Assembly: GCF_042610375.1 (NCBI RefSeq)
Contig: NZ_JBGJZL010000004.1
Span: 124,001 to 188,000 of the forward strand
Source of the DNA: CTSoil-075 sp042610375
GTDB taxonomy: Bacteria > Bacillota > Negativicutes > DSM-13327
Length of the DNA: 64,000 bases
Reading direction: 5' to 3'
The position numbers were made by a program, and so were the translations under genes. This document shows positions 25,717 through 35,198 of the stretch, one piece after another. How positions within the stretch are numbered: position 1 is the first letter of the stretch; the number at the start of each line of letters is the position of its first letter. The notes under the pieces are model-generated. The model made no database searches. It was not told where the DNA came from and saw only the letters and a list, made by a program, of their open reading frames with translations.

Positions 25717-27324
25717 TTGTTTAAAAAAGTAAGAAGAGTTCCATTACAATATAAAGTAATGGCATTAACAATAGGGATGGTATGTTTGGTATTAACACTC
25801 GCTGGTGCAATGGTGATTTATGACATACACCAACGGCTTGAAGATGATATTAGTCAACGAGCGTTGAATATTGGTCGAATTATTGCTGAGGTACCAATGA
25901 TACAAAGGGCGATTCTTTCAGATAATCCTTCCGCCCAAATACAACCAATTGCGGAAGCGTGGCGCATTTCAACAGGGGCTGCTTTTATTGTCGTTTCGAA
26001 TATGGATCAAATTCGTCTATCACATCCGATTGTTGAAAATATAGGTAAACCTCTTAGTGATTTGTATCGTGCTCCAGTTCTAAAAGGCCAGGAATATCTT
26101 TATGTTGCCAAAGGTAGCCTAGATCCATCAATAAGAGCCAATGTGCCTATATTTGAATTAAATGGAAGTCGGCAAATCGGTTTTGTATCTGTGGGATTCT
26201 ATTTAAATGATGTTTATATAAAATTAATAGCACGTGCTAAAAATGTTTTATATGCGTTAGCGATTGCATTAATACTTAGTATAATTGGCTCAGTGCTTGT
26301 AGCAAGAAATGTTAAAAAGGCTATTTACGGATTGGAACCTTATGAAATTGCAACTATACTTAGGGAGAAAGAGGTTACCTTAGATTCAATTCGTGAAGGG
26401 GTTATTGCAGTTGATTTAGATCAGCAAATTCGTTTGATTAATAATGAAGCCAAGGCAATTATGGGGCAAAAATCAGCAGACGCTTATGGACAATCGATTG
26501 ATAAATTTTTAAAACAACTGGATTTGGCTGAGGTTATCCGTAATGGCGTTGGTATTTATGATACAGAGCAAAGGATTAATAATATTATTGTTCTCGCCAA
26601 TATTACCCCTATTATTGTTGAAGGCGATGTGGTAGGGGCTGTCATTACCTTTCGTGACCGTACGGAAATTTCGCGGTTGGCAGAAGAAATGACTGGGGTT
26701 CATCGATTTGTCGATATTATGCGGGCGCAAGCCCATGAATTCAAAAATAAGCTTCATGTCATTGCTGGTTTAATTCAGTTGGGTTCTTATGACGAAGCTG
26801 TAGACTTAATTGTTGAAGGTTATGCAAATAAGCAAGATGAATTTGAAAAATTGCGCTGCACAGTAAAAGATTCGGTGACATTTGGTCTATTAGTAGGTAA
26901 AATGAGTCGTGCTAAGGAACTTGGAATTGACTTTGTTATTGCAACTGAAACCGTATTGACATCTTTGCCCGGTCAACTCACGAGTGGAGATATGGTGATT
27001 ATCTTAGGAAATTTAATTGAAAATGCTCTTGAAGCCGTGGCTAAAAGTCCTGTGAAATTGGTTACTGTCAGTATTACTGAAGATACGAGTCAAATAAAAA
27101 TCATTGTAAAAAATTCAGGAGCCTGGATTGACGATGAAATTGGTGAACGGATCTATCAAAGAGGATTTTCCAGTAAAGGGGCGAACAGAGGATATGGATT
27201 AGCCTTAGTCGCAGAAAAAGTTTATATTAATAATGGAGAAATTTCTCATTATAACCTGCCAGAAGGCGGTGTTGTTTTCGAAGTGTTAATTTCTCAGAAT
27301 AATAGAGGTGATCGATATGAGTAA
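25717..27324 (+). CDS. Sensor histidine kinase, DcuS/CitA family
   Basis: A 535-residue membrane kinase. The first helix is near residues 14-36. The extracytoplasmic PAS-like sensor (about 40-170) is of the type that binds citrate or C4-dicarboxylates. A second helix near 173-195 leads to a cytoplasmic PAS domain (about 215-320), then the H-box AQAHEFKNKLHVIAGLI (about 336-352) and an ATPase with GNLIENALEAV and GYGLALV. The H-box is the CitA/DcuS type. TTG start; GAGGTGG is 5-6 bases upstream. It overlaps the response regulator gene and precedes citrate lyase genes, so citrate is a likely signal. Confidence 0.88.
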   Translation: MFKKVRRVPLQYKVMALTIGMVCLVLTLAGAMVIYDIHQRLEDDISQRALNIGRIIAEVPMIQRAILSDNPSAQIQPIAEAWRISTGAAFIVVSNMDQIRLSHPIVENIGKPLSDLYRAPVLKGQEYLYVAKGSLDPSIRANVPIFELNGSRQIGFVSVGFYLNDVYIKLIARAKNVLYALAIALILSIIGSVLVARNVKKAIYGLEPYEIATILREKEVTLDSIREGVIAVDLDQQIRLINNEAKAIMGQKSADAYGQSIDKFLKQLDLAEVIRNGVGIYDTEQRINNIIVLANITPIIVEGDVVGAVITFRDRTEISRLAEEMTGVHRFVDIMRAQAHEFKNKLHVIAGLIQLGSYDEAVDLIVEGYANKQDEFEKLRCTVKDSVTFGLLVGKMSRAKELGIDFVIATETVLTSLPGQLTSGDMVIILGNLIENALEAVAKSPVKLVTVSITEDTSQIKIIVKNSGAWIDDEIGERIYQRGFSSKGANRGYGLALVAEKVYINNGEISHYNLPEGGVVFEVLISQNNRGDRYE

Positions 27325-27991
27325 AATCAAAGTACTAATTGTTGAAGATGATCCCATGGTTGCTGATATTAATAAACGATTTACTGAGGCGATAGCAGGA
27401 TTCTCAGTTCTTGGTATCGCAACAAATGGTAATCATGCATTAAAAATGTTGAACGAACTACGTCCTGACTTGATTATACTTGATATTTATATGCCGGAAA
27501 TTAATGGTGTTGAGGTATTAGCATTGTTGCGTAAACAAGAAATACCTGTGGATATCATTTTGGTTACGGCCGCAAATGATAGTGAAGTGATTGGGCGGAT
27601 TATGCGTTATGGTATCATTGATTATATTATTAAGCCATTTAAATTTGAACGTTATCGTAGTACTTTAGAGAACTATCGTGATTTTAAAAATAAGTTATTA
27701 CAAAATGATAACTTCACTCAAGTAGAGCTCGATGCTCTTTTATTAACTAAAATGGCAAGAGATGATAAAAAAATACCTAAAAATTTACATATCCAAACGT
27801 TAAATTCAATTATGGATTTATTAAGGAGTACGGATACAAGCCAATCTGCAGATGATATAGCTGTTGAGATGGGGATTTCGAGGGTCACGGTCCGCCGTTA
27901 TCTCGAATATCTAGTTGCCGAAGATAAACTAGAGATGGTATTGGAATATTTGCCAGTTGGCAGGCCGACCCATCGCTTTAAACTGAAGTGA
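27317..27991 (+). CDS. Response regulator, DcuR/CitB family
   Basis: A 224-residue regulator. The receiver has VEDDPMV near the N terminus, the phospho-acceptor Asp in LIILDIYMPEINGVEV, and the conserved Lys in IIKPFKFERY. The C-terminal helix-turn-helix (SADDIAVEMGISRVTVRRYLEYLV) is of the CitB type. I use ATG 27317, preceded by AGAGGTG, which overlaps the kinase's last codons; a GTG at 27308 is the alternative. Probably activates the citDEF and transporter genes downstream. Confidence 0.88.
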   Translation: MSKIKVLIVEDDPMVADINKRFTEAIAGFSVLGIATNGNHALKMLNELRPDLIILDIYMPEINGVEVLALLRKQEIPVDIILVTAANDSEVIGRIMRYGIIDYIIKPFKFERYRSTLENYRDFKNKLLQNDNFTQVELDALLLTKMARDDKKIPKNLHIQTLNSIMDLLRSTDTSQSADDIAVEMGISRVTVRRYLEYLVAEDKLEMVLEYLPVGRPTHRFKLK

Positions 27992-28030
27992 TTCTTAGCT
28001 GATAAAATCAAATGAGAAGGAGGATTCACT

Positions 28031-28807
28031 ATGAAAAAAATGCCTGTTTTATTTCTAGGACATGGTTCGCCTATGAATATTGTCTTAGAAAATGCATTTA
28101 CTAACAGTTTAGTAAAACTCGGAAAGACACTTCCTCTACCAAAGGCTATTTTAGTGGTTTCGGCCCATTGGCAAACTAAAGGAACTTATATTACGACTGG
28201 AAGAGTGCCAGAGATCATCTATGATTTTTATGGATTTCCTCAAGAATTATATGATGTTACTTATCCATGCCCTGGAGTATTGGATCAGATTGAAAAATAT
28301 TCAGATGTATTTAAAAATGCTGCTATTGAATATGATGATCAACGTGGGATTGATCATGCTGGTTGGGCAGTACTAAAACATATGTATCCTAATGGAGATA
28401 TACCTGTTATGGAATTGAGCCTTGATTATAAAAAAACACCACAAGAACATTATGAATTAGGTCGGAAGTTGGCCCCACTACGTGAGCAGGGAGTTCTTAT
28501 TATTGGCAGTGGTAATATTGTTCATAATTTAAGAATGGTTGACTGGAATTTAGATGCTAAACCTTATGAGTGGGCAGTTAAATTTGATGATATTGTAAAA
28601 AAATATATTATTGAACAAAATCATGAGAAATTAATTGCATATAAAAACCTAGGCCAGGATGGAGTGCTATCCATACCAACAAATGAACATTATTTGCCCA
28701 TGTTATATAGCTTAGGGCTACAAGAAGAGAATGAAAAGATCATCTTTTCTTATGAAGGTTTTCAAAATGCTTCGATTTCCATGCGTGGTTTCTTGATTAG
28801 TGAATAG
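28031..28807 (+). CDS. Extradiol ring-cleavage dioxygenase-like protein (YgiD/DODA family)
   Basis: A 258-residue class III extradiol dioxygenase homologue. FLGHGSPMN near residue 9, SAHWQTKG, DYDDQRGIDHAGWAVLKHMYP and GSGNIVHN provide the His/Glu metal-ligand set of the LigB/DODA fold. E. coli YgiD is a 4,5-DOPA dioxygenase. In a presumed anaerobe an oxygen-dependent role is puzzling. GAAGGAGG lies 8 bases before the ATG. It stands between the two-component genes and citDEF with terminator-like hairpins after it. Confidence 0.85.
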   Translation: MKKMPVLFLGHGSPMNIVLENAFTNSLVKLGKTLPLPKAILVVSAHWQTKGTYITTGRVPEIIYDFYGFPQELYDVTYPCPGVLDQIEKYSDVFKNAAIEYDDQRGIDHAGWAVLKHMYPNGDIPVMELSLDYKKTPQEHYELGRKLAPLREQGVLIIGSGNIVHNLRMVDWNLDAKPYEWAVKFDDIVKKYIIEQNHEKLIAYKNLGQDGVLSIPTNEHYLPMLYSLGLQEENEKIIFSYEGFQNASISMRGFLISE

Positions 28808-28834
28808 ATAATTTGTATAAAGTCGTCATAAAGC

Positions 28835-28869
28835 ATGCAAGTTAGGATTATTTTTCTGCTTGCATTGTT
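28835..28869 (+). terminator. Terminator after the dioxygenase gene
   Basis: ATGCAAG (28835-28841) pairs with CTTGCAT (28859-28865), then TGTTTCTTATT. A modest but well-placed hairpin. Confidence 0.5.
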
Positions 28870-28885
28870 TCTTATTATAATAATA

Positions 28886-28937
28886 CAAAAACTCTGACAT
28901 TATTTTTTAAAAATAATATTTTGAGCAGGAGTTTTAG
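28886..28937. other. A/T-rich inverted repeat before citD
   Basis: AAAACTC near 28888 can pair with GAGTTTT near 28930, with a nested ATTATTTTT/AAAATAAT palindrome around 28909-28918. It is either a second terminator or part of the citD promoter region. The rest of 28938-29060 is A/T rich without a clear motif. Confidence 0.3.
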
Positions 28938-29071
28938 ATTTCATAGCGAAAACATAATTTATAAAAGTTTTTGGTATCCCGTATCCTAAAATAAATTTTA
29001 TGATATCTGGAGAAAATTTGTTTCCCTAAATTTATGGTGAAAAAATAATTGATATAAGGATGGTGATTTTA

Positions 29072-29344
29072 ATGGCTTGTATTACAAAAGTAGGGATGGC
29101 AGGAACAGTTGAATCAAATGATGTAATGATCATGATTTCTCCTGCACCAGTGAACTCAGGTATTACTCTTAATTTGCAAAGTCCAGTAAAAAAACAATAT
29201 GGTAAAAAAATTGAAGCAGCCGTACTTGAAGTTTTAACACGACGTGAACTTCAAGATGTCATTGTGGATATTAATGATCGGGGTGCACTTGACTGCACCA
29301 TTTATGCACGAGTCGATACAGCAATTGATAGGGCTATGGCCTAA
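29072..29344 (+). CDS. citD: Citrate lyase acyl carrier protein (gamma subunit)
   Basis: A 90-residue CitD. It has the conserved GTVESNDVMI, whose serine carries the phosphoribosyl-dephospho-CoA prosthetic group, and RELQDVIVDINDRGALDCTI later. It carries the acetyl/citryl group between CitF and CitE. AAGGATGGTG precedes ATG 29072; the upstream ATG at 29060 overlaps that RBS. First of citDEF. Confidence 0.93.
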   Translation: MACITKVGMAGTVESNDVMIMISPAPVNSGITLNLQSPVKKQYGKKIEAAVLEVLTRRELQDVIVDINDRGALDCTIYARVDTAIDRAMA

Positions 29345-29361
29345 AGAAGGGAGGAATACAG

Positions 29362-30252
29362 ATGAAATTGCGTAGAAGTATGATGTTTATGCCAGGCAAT
29401 AATCCAGGAATGTTACAGGCAGCAGGAATCTATGGTTCAGATACTGTCATTTTTGATTTAGAGGATTCTGTTTCTATTGGAGAAAAGGATGCCGCTCGTC
29501 ATTTGGTAGCAAATGCGATTAAGTATATTTCTCGTCCATGTGAAGTCGCCGTTCGTCCCAATCACTTGAGTACTCCTTATGGATTGGCTGATTTGAAAGC
29601 TATTTTACCATCCAAGCCTGATTTAATTCGTTTACCAAAAGTAGAAACGGCAGACGAAATTAAAAGAGTGGATGAACTGATTAGTGAAGCGGAAGTGAAA
29701 AATAATTTCCCCACAGGATCCATTCGAATGATGGGTGCGATTGAAACTGCAAAAGGTTTGATGAAGGCCTATGATATTGCAACAGCAAGTCCGCGAATGG
29801 TTGCTCTTGCCATTGGTGGCGAAGATTTTATTGCAGATTTAAAAACGTCTCGTACTAAAAGTGGCCGTGAACTTTTTGTTGCGAGAGGTCAATTGATTTT
29901 AGCAGCGCGAGCGGCTGGTATTCAGGCCATTGATACTGTATTTTCCGATGTCAATGATGATGAAGGGCTTTATAATGAAACACTCATGATTAAAGAAATG
30001 GGCTTTGATGGTAAGTCAATTGTTAATCCACGACAAATGCGCATTGTTCATGAAATATTTACTCCGACAGCAAAAGAAATCGATTATGCAGAGCGTGTAC
30101 TTGTTGCGTATCAAGATGCCTTAGCTCGTAATCTTGGCGTTGTAGCACTCAATGGAAAAATGATTGATACTCCAATTGTGGATCGGGCAGAACGTGTTCT
30201 TGCTTATGCGGCTGCAGTAAATGGCAATAGAGGAGGAAACAATCATGAGTAA
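29362..30252 (+). CDS. citE: Citrate lyase beta subunit (citryl-ACP lyase)
   Basis: A 296-residue CitE. RRSMMFMPGNNPGM starts the family. Acidic metal- and substrate-binding residues are in VIFDLEDSVS, RMMGAIETAKG and IGGEDFIADL. It splits citryl-ACP to oxaloacetate and acetyl-ACP. It starts 17 bases after citD and overlaps citF by 8 bases, which indicates translational coupling. Confidence 0.95.
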   Translation: MKLRRSMMFMPGNNPGMLQAAGIYGSDTVIFDLEDSVSIGEKDAARHLVANAIKYISRPCEVAVRPNHLSTPYGLADLKAILPSKPDLIRLPKVETADEIKRVDELISEAEVKNNFPTGSIRMMGAIETAKGLMKAYDIATASPRMVALAIGGEDFIADLKTSRTKSGRELFVARGQLILAARAAGIQAIDTVFSDVNDDEGLYNETLMIKEMGFDGKSIVNPRQMRIVHEIFTPTAKEIDYAERVLVAYQDALARNLGVVALNGKMIDTPIVDRAERVLAYAAAVNGNRGGNNHE

Positions 30253-31744
30253 TGAGGTAGTTATCAATTATTCAGGAGCTTTTGCTAAGAGTCCGACGGG
30301 CAGGATCGTTGGTCCAAAAATTTCTATGGCGAAACCACATTCTAATAAAGTTCTTTCATCATTAGAGCAAGCCATTGATGCCGCTCAGTTACAAGATGGT
30401 ATGACCATTTCTTTTCATCATCATTTCCGTAATGGTGATTATTTGCTTAATTTAGTTGTCGATGCCATTGCTCGTAAAGGAATTAAAGGCATTACATTAG
30501 CAACAAGTTCCTTGGCAGCGATTCATGAAGCTATTATTCCACATCTAGAATCTGGAGTTATTACTGCCATTCAAACCAGTGGTGTTCGTGGTAAATTAGG
30601 AGAATATTTGACTTCAGGTAAATTGAAACAACCAGTACTCATTCGCTCCCATGGCGGCAGAGCACGGGCGATTGAATCTGGTGAACTTAAAATAGATGTT
30701 GCTTTTATTGGTGCGCCTACTTGTGATAAAAATGGTAATATGAATGGTCGTGATGGTAAATCAGCTTGCGGAGCACTAGGATATGCGACCATTGATGCTG
30801 CTTATGCTGATAAAGTAGTGGCCGTTACAGATAATTTAATCGAGGGTCATGTTTTCCCAATCAGTATTCCACAGACACAAGTTGACTATATTGTTGTCGT
30901 TGATAGTATTGGTGATTCCAGTAAGATTGCATCAGGAGCACTACGGATTACAAAAGATCCTTTACAATTATTATTAGCAGAGTTTGCTGCCAATGTGATT
31001 GAGCATTCTGGATACTTTAAGAATGATTTCTCTTTGCAATTAGGAAGTGGTGGCGCATCTCTTGCTGTCGCTCGTTTTATTAAAGAAAAGATGCTGAAAG
31101 ATGGTATCGTTGGCAGTTTTGGTACAGGCGGTATTACTGGTGTATTTGTTGATATGTTAGAGCAAGGTTTATTTAAAGTTTTGTATGATGTACAAAGTTT
31201 TGATATTCCTTCGATTGAATCCATCAAAAAGAATCCAAATCATATTGAAATGTCAGCATCTTTTTATGCCAATCCTCATAATAAAGGGGCTATTGTGAAT
31301 AATCTAGATGTTGTTGTATTGAGTGCAACGGAAGTGGATTTGAACTTTAATGTTAATGTTATTACGGATTCAAATGGAATCATCATGGGAGCGTCAGGTG
31401 GACATTCCGATACTGCAGCAGGAGCTAATTTAGCAGTGGTTATTGTACCTTTATTGCGTAATCGCCTGCCTATGATTCGAGATCGGGTGCATACCATTGT
31501 TACACCTGGAGAAACAGTAGATGTTATTGTCACTGAATATGGTATAGCGGTTAATCCATTACGCCAAGATGTATTAGCAAATCTGAAAGGTAAAGGCTTG
31601 CTCCTCAAGACAATTGAAGAATTGCAGGAAATTGCCTACAATTTAGCTGGTAAGCCTGAAGATATTCCAGTGAGTGATGAGATAGTTGGAATTGTCGAAT
31701 ATCGCGATGGTACTATCTTGGATGTCATTCGTAAACCACTATAA
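30245..31744 (+). CDS. citF: Citrate lyase alpha subunit (acetyl-ACP:citrate transferase)
   Basis: A 499-residue CitF of the family I CoA-transferase-like fold. TISFHHHFRNGD, RSHGGRARAIE, GAPTCDKNGN and GGHSDTAAGANL are typical. It exchanges acetyl for citryl on CitD, starting citrate cleavage to acetate and oxaloacetate. RBS GGAGGAAAC lies inside the end of citE. The maturation genes citC, citX and citG are absent from this window and must be elsewhere. Confidence 0.95.
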   Translation: MSNEVVINYSGAFAKSPTGRIVGPKISMAKPHSNKVLSSLEQAIDAAQLQDGMTISFHHHFRNGDYLLNLVVDAIARKGIKGITLATSSLAAIHEAIIPHLESGVITAIQTSGVRGKLGEYLTSGKLKQPVLIRSHGGRARAIESGELKIDVAFIGAPTCDKNGNMNGRDGKSACGALGYATIDAAYADKVVAVTDNLIEGHVFPISIPQTQVDYIVVVDSIGDSSKIASGALRITKDPLQLLLAEFAANVIEHSGYFKNDFSLQLGSGGASLAVARFIKEKMLKDGIVGSFGTGGITGVFVDMLEQGLFKVLYDVQSFDIPSIESIKKNPNHIEMSASFYANPHNKGAIVNNLDVVVLSATEVDLNFNVNVITDSNGIIMGASGGHSDTAAGANLAVVIVPLLRNRLPMIRDRVHTIVTPGETVDVIVTEYGIAVNPLRQDVLANLKGKGLLLKTIEELQEIAYNLAGKPEDIPVSDEIVGIVEYRDGTILDVIRKPL

Positions 31745-31750
31745 TTCCTT

Positions 31751-31796
31751 AAAAGGCCGTGAAATCTTTGTTGAGAAGATTTCACGGCCTTTTAGA
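31751..31796 (+). terminator. Terminator of citDEF
   Basis: A perfect 18-bp stem (31751-31768 with 31776-31793) is followed by T residues. Its top sequence resembles the terminator at 33348-33392. Confidence 0.88.
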
Positions 31797-32050
31797 TTAT
31801 TCATTCAAAGGGACAGCGGTTCTATTAAGTACTACTGTGAGAATAAAATAGTTATAAAGCGTACGGCTAACTATAATTTCGAAAGCTTGGTCAAGAAGAA
31901 ATGCTCATGTTTTTATATTAGTGAGGTGATAGAATTTTTATAAATTAAATAAATAATATTGTTAGTTTAAAAAATAGAAATTTGCAGGATTTTCTTTATT
32001 TTTTTATGAATGTAATGCTTTAGATATTTTCTTATTAGGGGAAAAAGCTT
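31797..32050. other. Intergenic region between citF and the carrier gene
   Basis: This A/T-rich stretch has no convincing gene. An 85-codon open frame crosses the terminator and starts inside citF, so it is not credible. Poly-T near 32005 and TTATTAGGGG before the next RBS may belong to the carrier promoter. Confidence 0.3.
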
Positions 32051-32065
32051 AAGGAGGGTTAATGA

Positions 32066-33325
32066 ATGATTTGGATTGGTATTTTAATTGTAGCTTTAAC
32101 ATTCTTCGCTATCATTAAACGTTATGAAACTCGGTTGGTCTTATTTGTAGCAGGTGTGGCAATGGCTTTAGTCGTAGGTAAACCTTTAGTAACCATAGAT
32201 GCTTTTGCCAAAGCAATGGTTAATGAAGGGCTTGTAACGACGATCTGTACAGTGATGGGTTTTTCGTATGTAATGAAATTGACTGGTTGCGATAGCCATC
32301 TAGTAAACTTATTAACGAGCTTGCTACGGAGGGCGCAATTTATCCTGATACCAGGTGCAGTCATTATCACATGGGTGATTAATATTGCTTTACCTAGTAC
32401 GGCAGGATGTGCGGCTGCTGTTGGTGCTGTATTAATACCTACGTTGATTGGAACGGGTGTACATCCGGCTATGGCTGCTGCTTGTGTTATGTCTGGCACA
32501 ATTGGAAGTGTTATGAGTCCAGGTCTTGCTCATAATCCATTTGTTGCCAAATTAGCCAATGTTGATGTGATGACGGTAATCGCTGGTCATACTGTGGCTG
32601 CTCTAGTTTCACTTGCCGTTGCGGCAACGATGTTGACGATTGTTTCTTATTTGCGAAAAGAGGGGGCTAGCGTTGAACGCTCTGCTCAAATTTCTGGTCA
32701 TGAGGAAAAATTTAAGGTTAATTTTATAAAAGCACTAATTCCGATCATTCCCCTTGTATTATTAGTGTTAGGTAGTAAAATGGTTGGTCTTATTCCTACG
32801 GTTACAGTTCCGCAAGCTATGATTATAGGTGTCATACTAGGATTTGTTGTAACCTTAGGAAAGGCACAAGAAATATCCAAGAGTTTCTTTAAGGGAATGG
32901 GTGATTCCTATGGAGAAATAATGGGTATTATTATTGCAGCCGCTGTATTTACTCAAGGGATGGATACCATTGGACTGACTGGTGCATTGATTGAAAAAAT
33001 GAAAGAATCACAGGATATTGCTCGATATGCAGCATCCTTCGGTCCGTTTTTTCTGGCAGTTTTGAGTGGTTCAGGTGATGCTGCCGCTCTCGCTTTCAAT
33101 GGTGCAGTGACTCCACATGCTGCGCAATTTGGTTTTACAATCACAGATATGGGGTCTCTTGCTACGATGTCTGGTGGTTTAGGGCGTACAATGTCTCCCG
33201 TAGCGGGCGGCGCTATCGTCTGTGCTACAATAGCTGGTGTAAATCCTATGGAGATTGCTAAACGCACTGCTCCAGGAATGGTGGTTGCTATTATAGCTGT
33301 TCTGATTGTTCTTTCCTTTAAGTAA
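32066..33325 (+). CDS. DcuC-like anaerobic C4-dicarboxylate (or citrate-linked) carrier
   Basis: A 419-residue membrane protein with about 10-12 helices, resembling the DcuC family: the N-terminal IGILIVALTFFAIIKRYETRLVLF, IALPSTAGCAAAVGAVL and GSGDAAALAFNGAVTPHA. DcuC proteins export succinate or exchange C4-dicarboxylates in anaerobic growth. Location behind citDEF suggests succinate/citrate exchange. AAGGAGGG lies 7-8 bases before the ATG. Substrate is inferred. Confidence 0.82.
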   Translation: MIWIGILIVALTFFAIIKRYETRLVLFVAGVAMALVVGKPLVTIDAFAKAMVNEGLVTTICTVMGFSYVMKLTGCDSHLVNLLTSLLRRAQFILIPGAVIITWVINIALPSTAGCAAAVGAVLIPTLIGTGVHPAMAAACVMSGTIGSVMSPGLAHNPFVAKLANVDVMTVIAGHTVAALVSLAVAATMLTIVSYLRKEGASVERSAQISGHEEKFKVNFIKALIPIIPLVLLVLGSKMVGLIPTVTVPQAMIIGVILGFVVTLGKAQEISKSFFKGMGDSYGEIMGIIIAAAVFTQGMDTIGLTGALIEKMKESQDIARYAASFGPFFLAVLSGSGDAAALAFNGAVTPHAAQFGFTITDMGSLATMSGGLGRTMSPVAGGAIVCATIAGVNPMEIAKRTAPGMVVAIIAVLIVLSFK

Positions 33326-33347
33326 ATCGGATGAGTGGATTTTAAAT

Positions 33348-33392
33348 GATCAAAAGACCGTGAAATTTTTAAGATTTCACGGTCTTTTGATC
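33348..33392. terminator. Terminator between carrier and GntR genes
   Basis: A perfect 19-bp stem (33348-33366 with 33374-33392) sits between convergent genes and can act in both directions. Confidence 0.88.
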
Positions 33393-33446
33393 AAGTATAT
33401 TTTTTCTGCTTATATAAAGAGGTTGTGGTAAATAATTTGATAACCT

Positions 33447-34142
33447 TTATAAAGGTTTAAGCGCTTCTTCCGTATGTTGCATTTTTTTGAGCAGTGATTG
33501 GCGTGCAGAGGATAGATGACTTGAGATTAATTGTTCGGCTGTTTCGTTATCATTCGCAATGATTGCTTGTAGAATTTCTTTATGTTCACTAATTGCTTGG
33601 GTGCGCCGCGTAGGATTAGAGAGACTCATAGTGCGAAAACGGCCCAGATAATCTTTTAATTGAGAAATGATAGCGGAAAGGCGAGGCATATTACTCACGT
33701 TGATCAAAATGTCATGGAAAGTTTGGAAGGCATCAAGTACTGCTGCTGTATCATCATTGTGAGCAGCAGAAGTCATATTGTCGACTGTTTCCTGTAATTT
33801 AATAATGGCTTCCGGCGTCATATTGTCGATTGCGGTTTTTACAATGAGGGGTTCTAAGGCTTGGCGAATTGCGAAAATTTCTAGCATATCATGTAAGGCG
33901 ATGCCTTTTACGATATCACCTTTACGAGGAATATTTTCTACAAGTCCTTCAATTTCAAGTTTACGTAATGCTTCTCTAACGGGAGTTCGACTAATGTTGA
34001 ATTTTTCCGCATAATCTTTCTCAACAAGCCGCTCTCCAGGTTTGATTAGCCCATTAATAATGGCTGTTCGTAAATAGTCGTAAACAACATCTCTGATGGG
34101 TCTAACACTATCAAAATTTATATTATTAAACAAATCACTCAT
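33447..34142 (-). CDS. GntR-family regulator (FadR subfamily)
   Basis: A 231-residue regulator. The N-terminal winged helix (VYDYLRTAIINGLIKPGERLVEKDYAEKFNISRTPVREALRKLEIEGLV, about 18-68) is typical GntR. The C-terminal all-helical FCD domain has EIFAIRQALEPL and the His positions near FHDIL and SEHKEIL that bind metal in this group. These regulators usually sense small carboxylates. It faces the carrier and cit genes, so it may control them. AAAGGTG precedes the start. Confidence 0.9.
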   Translation of the reverse strand: MSDLFNNINFDSVRPIRDVVYDYLRTAIINGLIKPGERLVEKDYAEKFNISRTPVREALRKLEIEGLVENIPRKGDIVKGIALHDMLEIFAIRQALEPLIVKTAIDNMTPEAIIKLQETVDNMTSAAHNDDTAAVLDAFQTFHDILINVSNMPRLSAIISQLKDYLGRFRTMSLSNPTRRTQAISEHKEILQAIIANDNETAEQLISSHLSSARQSLLKKMQHTEEALKPL

Positions 34143-34278
34143 ATAATCACCTTTACCAATTCTTAGAATAGAACACTTAACTTAATATAATTCTTTATCA
34201 TTAGTATTTTTCCTGCTATGATAAAGAAAGATTATTTAAATTTGTTATACGGACTGTATCAAAGAAAGGTGAAAAGAA

Positions 34279-35142
34279 ATGAAGCTAATTGCAATCGATT
34301 TAGATGGTACATTGTTAAATGAAAAACATCAAATCAGTGAAGAAAATAGTCGTGCGCTCAAGCGTGCTAAAGAACAAGGGATAGAAGTTGTGATTGCCAC
34401 AGGAAGAGCTTATTTTGATGCTCGCTCTATTTGTGAGAAGGCAGGACTGAATCCCTATATTATTAGTTATACGGGCGCAGCCATTCATTCTAAAGAAGGT
34501 CAATCGATCTATTCTATGCCTATGGATAAGCAGGACGTTAGGACAATCGTCAGCTGGTTAGATGAAAATCGTTTTTATTATGAAGTATCGACTGATACTG
34601 GAATATATACACCGTCAGTGGGGAAAGAAATATTACAGCGTGAATTGGATGAACTGAAAGGAACTCCTAATGAGACTAAATTAGCTGGATTAGAGAGATT
34701 GATGAAGGCTATGTACGGGCAATTTGGGATGGTATTTTTCAATAAACATGAAGAGTTTATGAATCGCGAGGAAGGATTCTATAAAATTCTTGGATGTTCT
34801 TTTAATGAAACAAAACACCAAATTGGGGTCAAGCAATTTAGTGGAATGAAGCAGCTTGAAATGGTTTCTTCTGCTGAGAGCAATTTTGAATTACTCAATG
34901 AGCAGGCTTCAAAAGGGAATGCTCTAGAATTACTGGCAGCTCAACTGCATATTCCTTTTGATCAAGTCATGGCCATTGGTGATAGTCCTAATGATATTTC
35001 AATGCTCGCGAGTGTGAAACATAGTGTGGCGATGGGAAATGCTAAAGAGGAAATTAAAGCAATCTGTAAATTTGTGACGAATACCAATGTAAACGATGGT
35101 GTGGCTCATGCCATTTATCATTATGCCCTTGGAGCACAATAA
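34279..35142 (+). CDS. Cof-type HAD-IIB sugar/nucleotide phosphatase
   Basis: A 287-residue HAD phosphatase of the Cof type. Motif I is AIDLDGTLLN at residues 4-13, motif II TGR near 42, and the C-terminal KGNAL and IGDSPNDISML motifs are present. A C2 cap lies in between. Substrates are usually phosphosugars or cofactors such as PLP and FMN. It resembles the gene at 37331 (same family, modest identity). AGAAAGGTG precedes the ATG. Confidence 0.87.
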   Translation: MKLIAIDLDGTLLNEKHQISEENSRALKRAKEQGIEVVIATGRAYFDARSICEKAGLNPYIISYTGAAIHSKEGQSIYSMPMDKQDVRTIVSWLDENRFYYEVSTDTGIYTPSVGKEILQRELDELKGTPNETKLAGLERLMKAMYGQFGMVFFNKHEEFMNREEGFYKILGCSFNETKHQIGVKQFSGMKQLEMVSSAESNFELLNEQASKGNALELLAAQLHIPFDQVMAIGDSPNDISMLASVKHSVAMGNAKEEIKAICKFVTNTNVNDGVAHAIYHYALGAQ

Positions 35143-35184
35143 AAAACACAATCTTAGATTTAGAGTCTAAGATTGTGTTTTTAT
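35142..35184. terminator. Bidirectional terminator
   Basis: A 17-bp stem (35142-35158 with 35166-35182) has a T-rich arm and tail, between convergent genes. Confidence 0.85.
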
Positions 35185-35198
35185 CTATAGATCTTAAA

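Noticed and set aside
31686..31943. 85-codon frame crossing the citF end
   Set aside because: It starts inside citF in another frame and passes through the 18-bp terminator, so it is a shadow.
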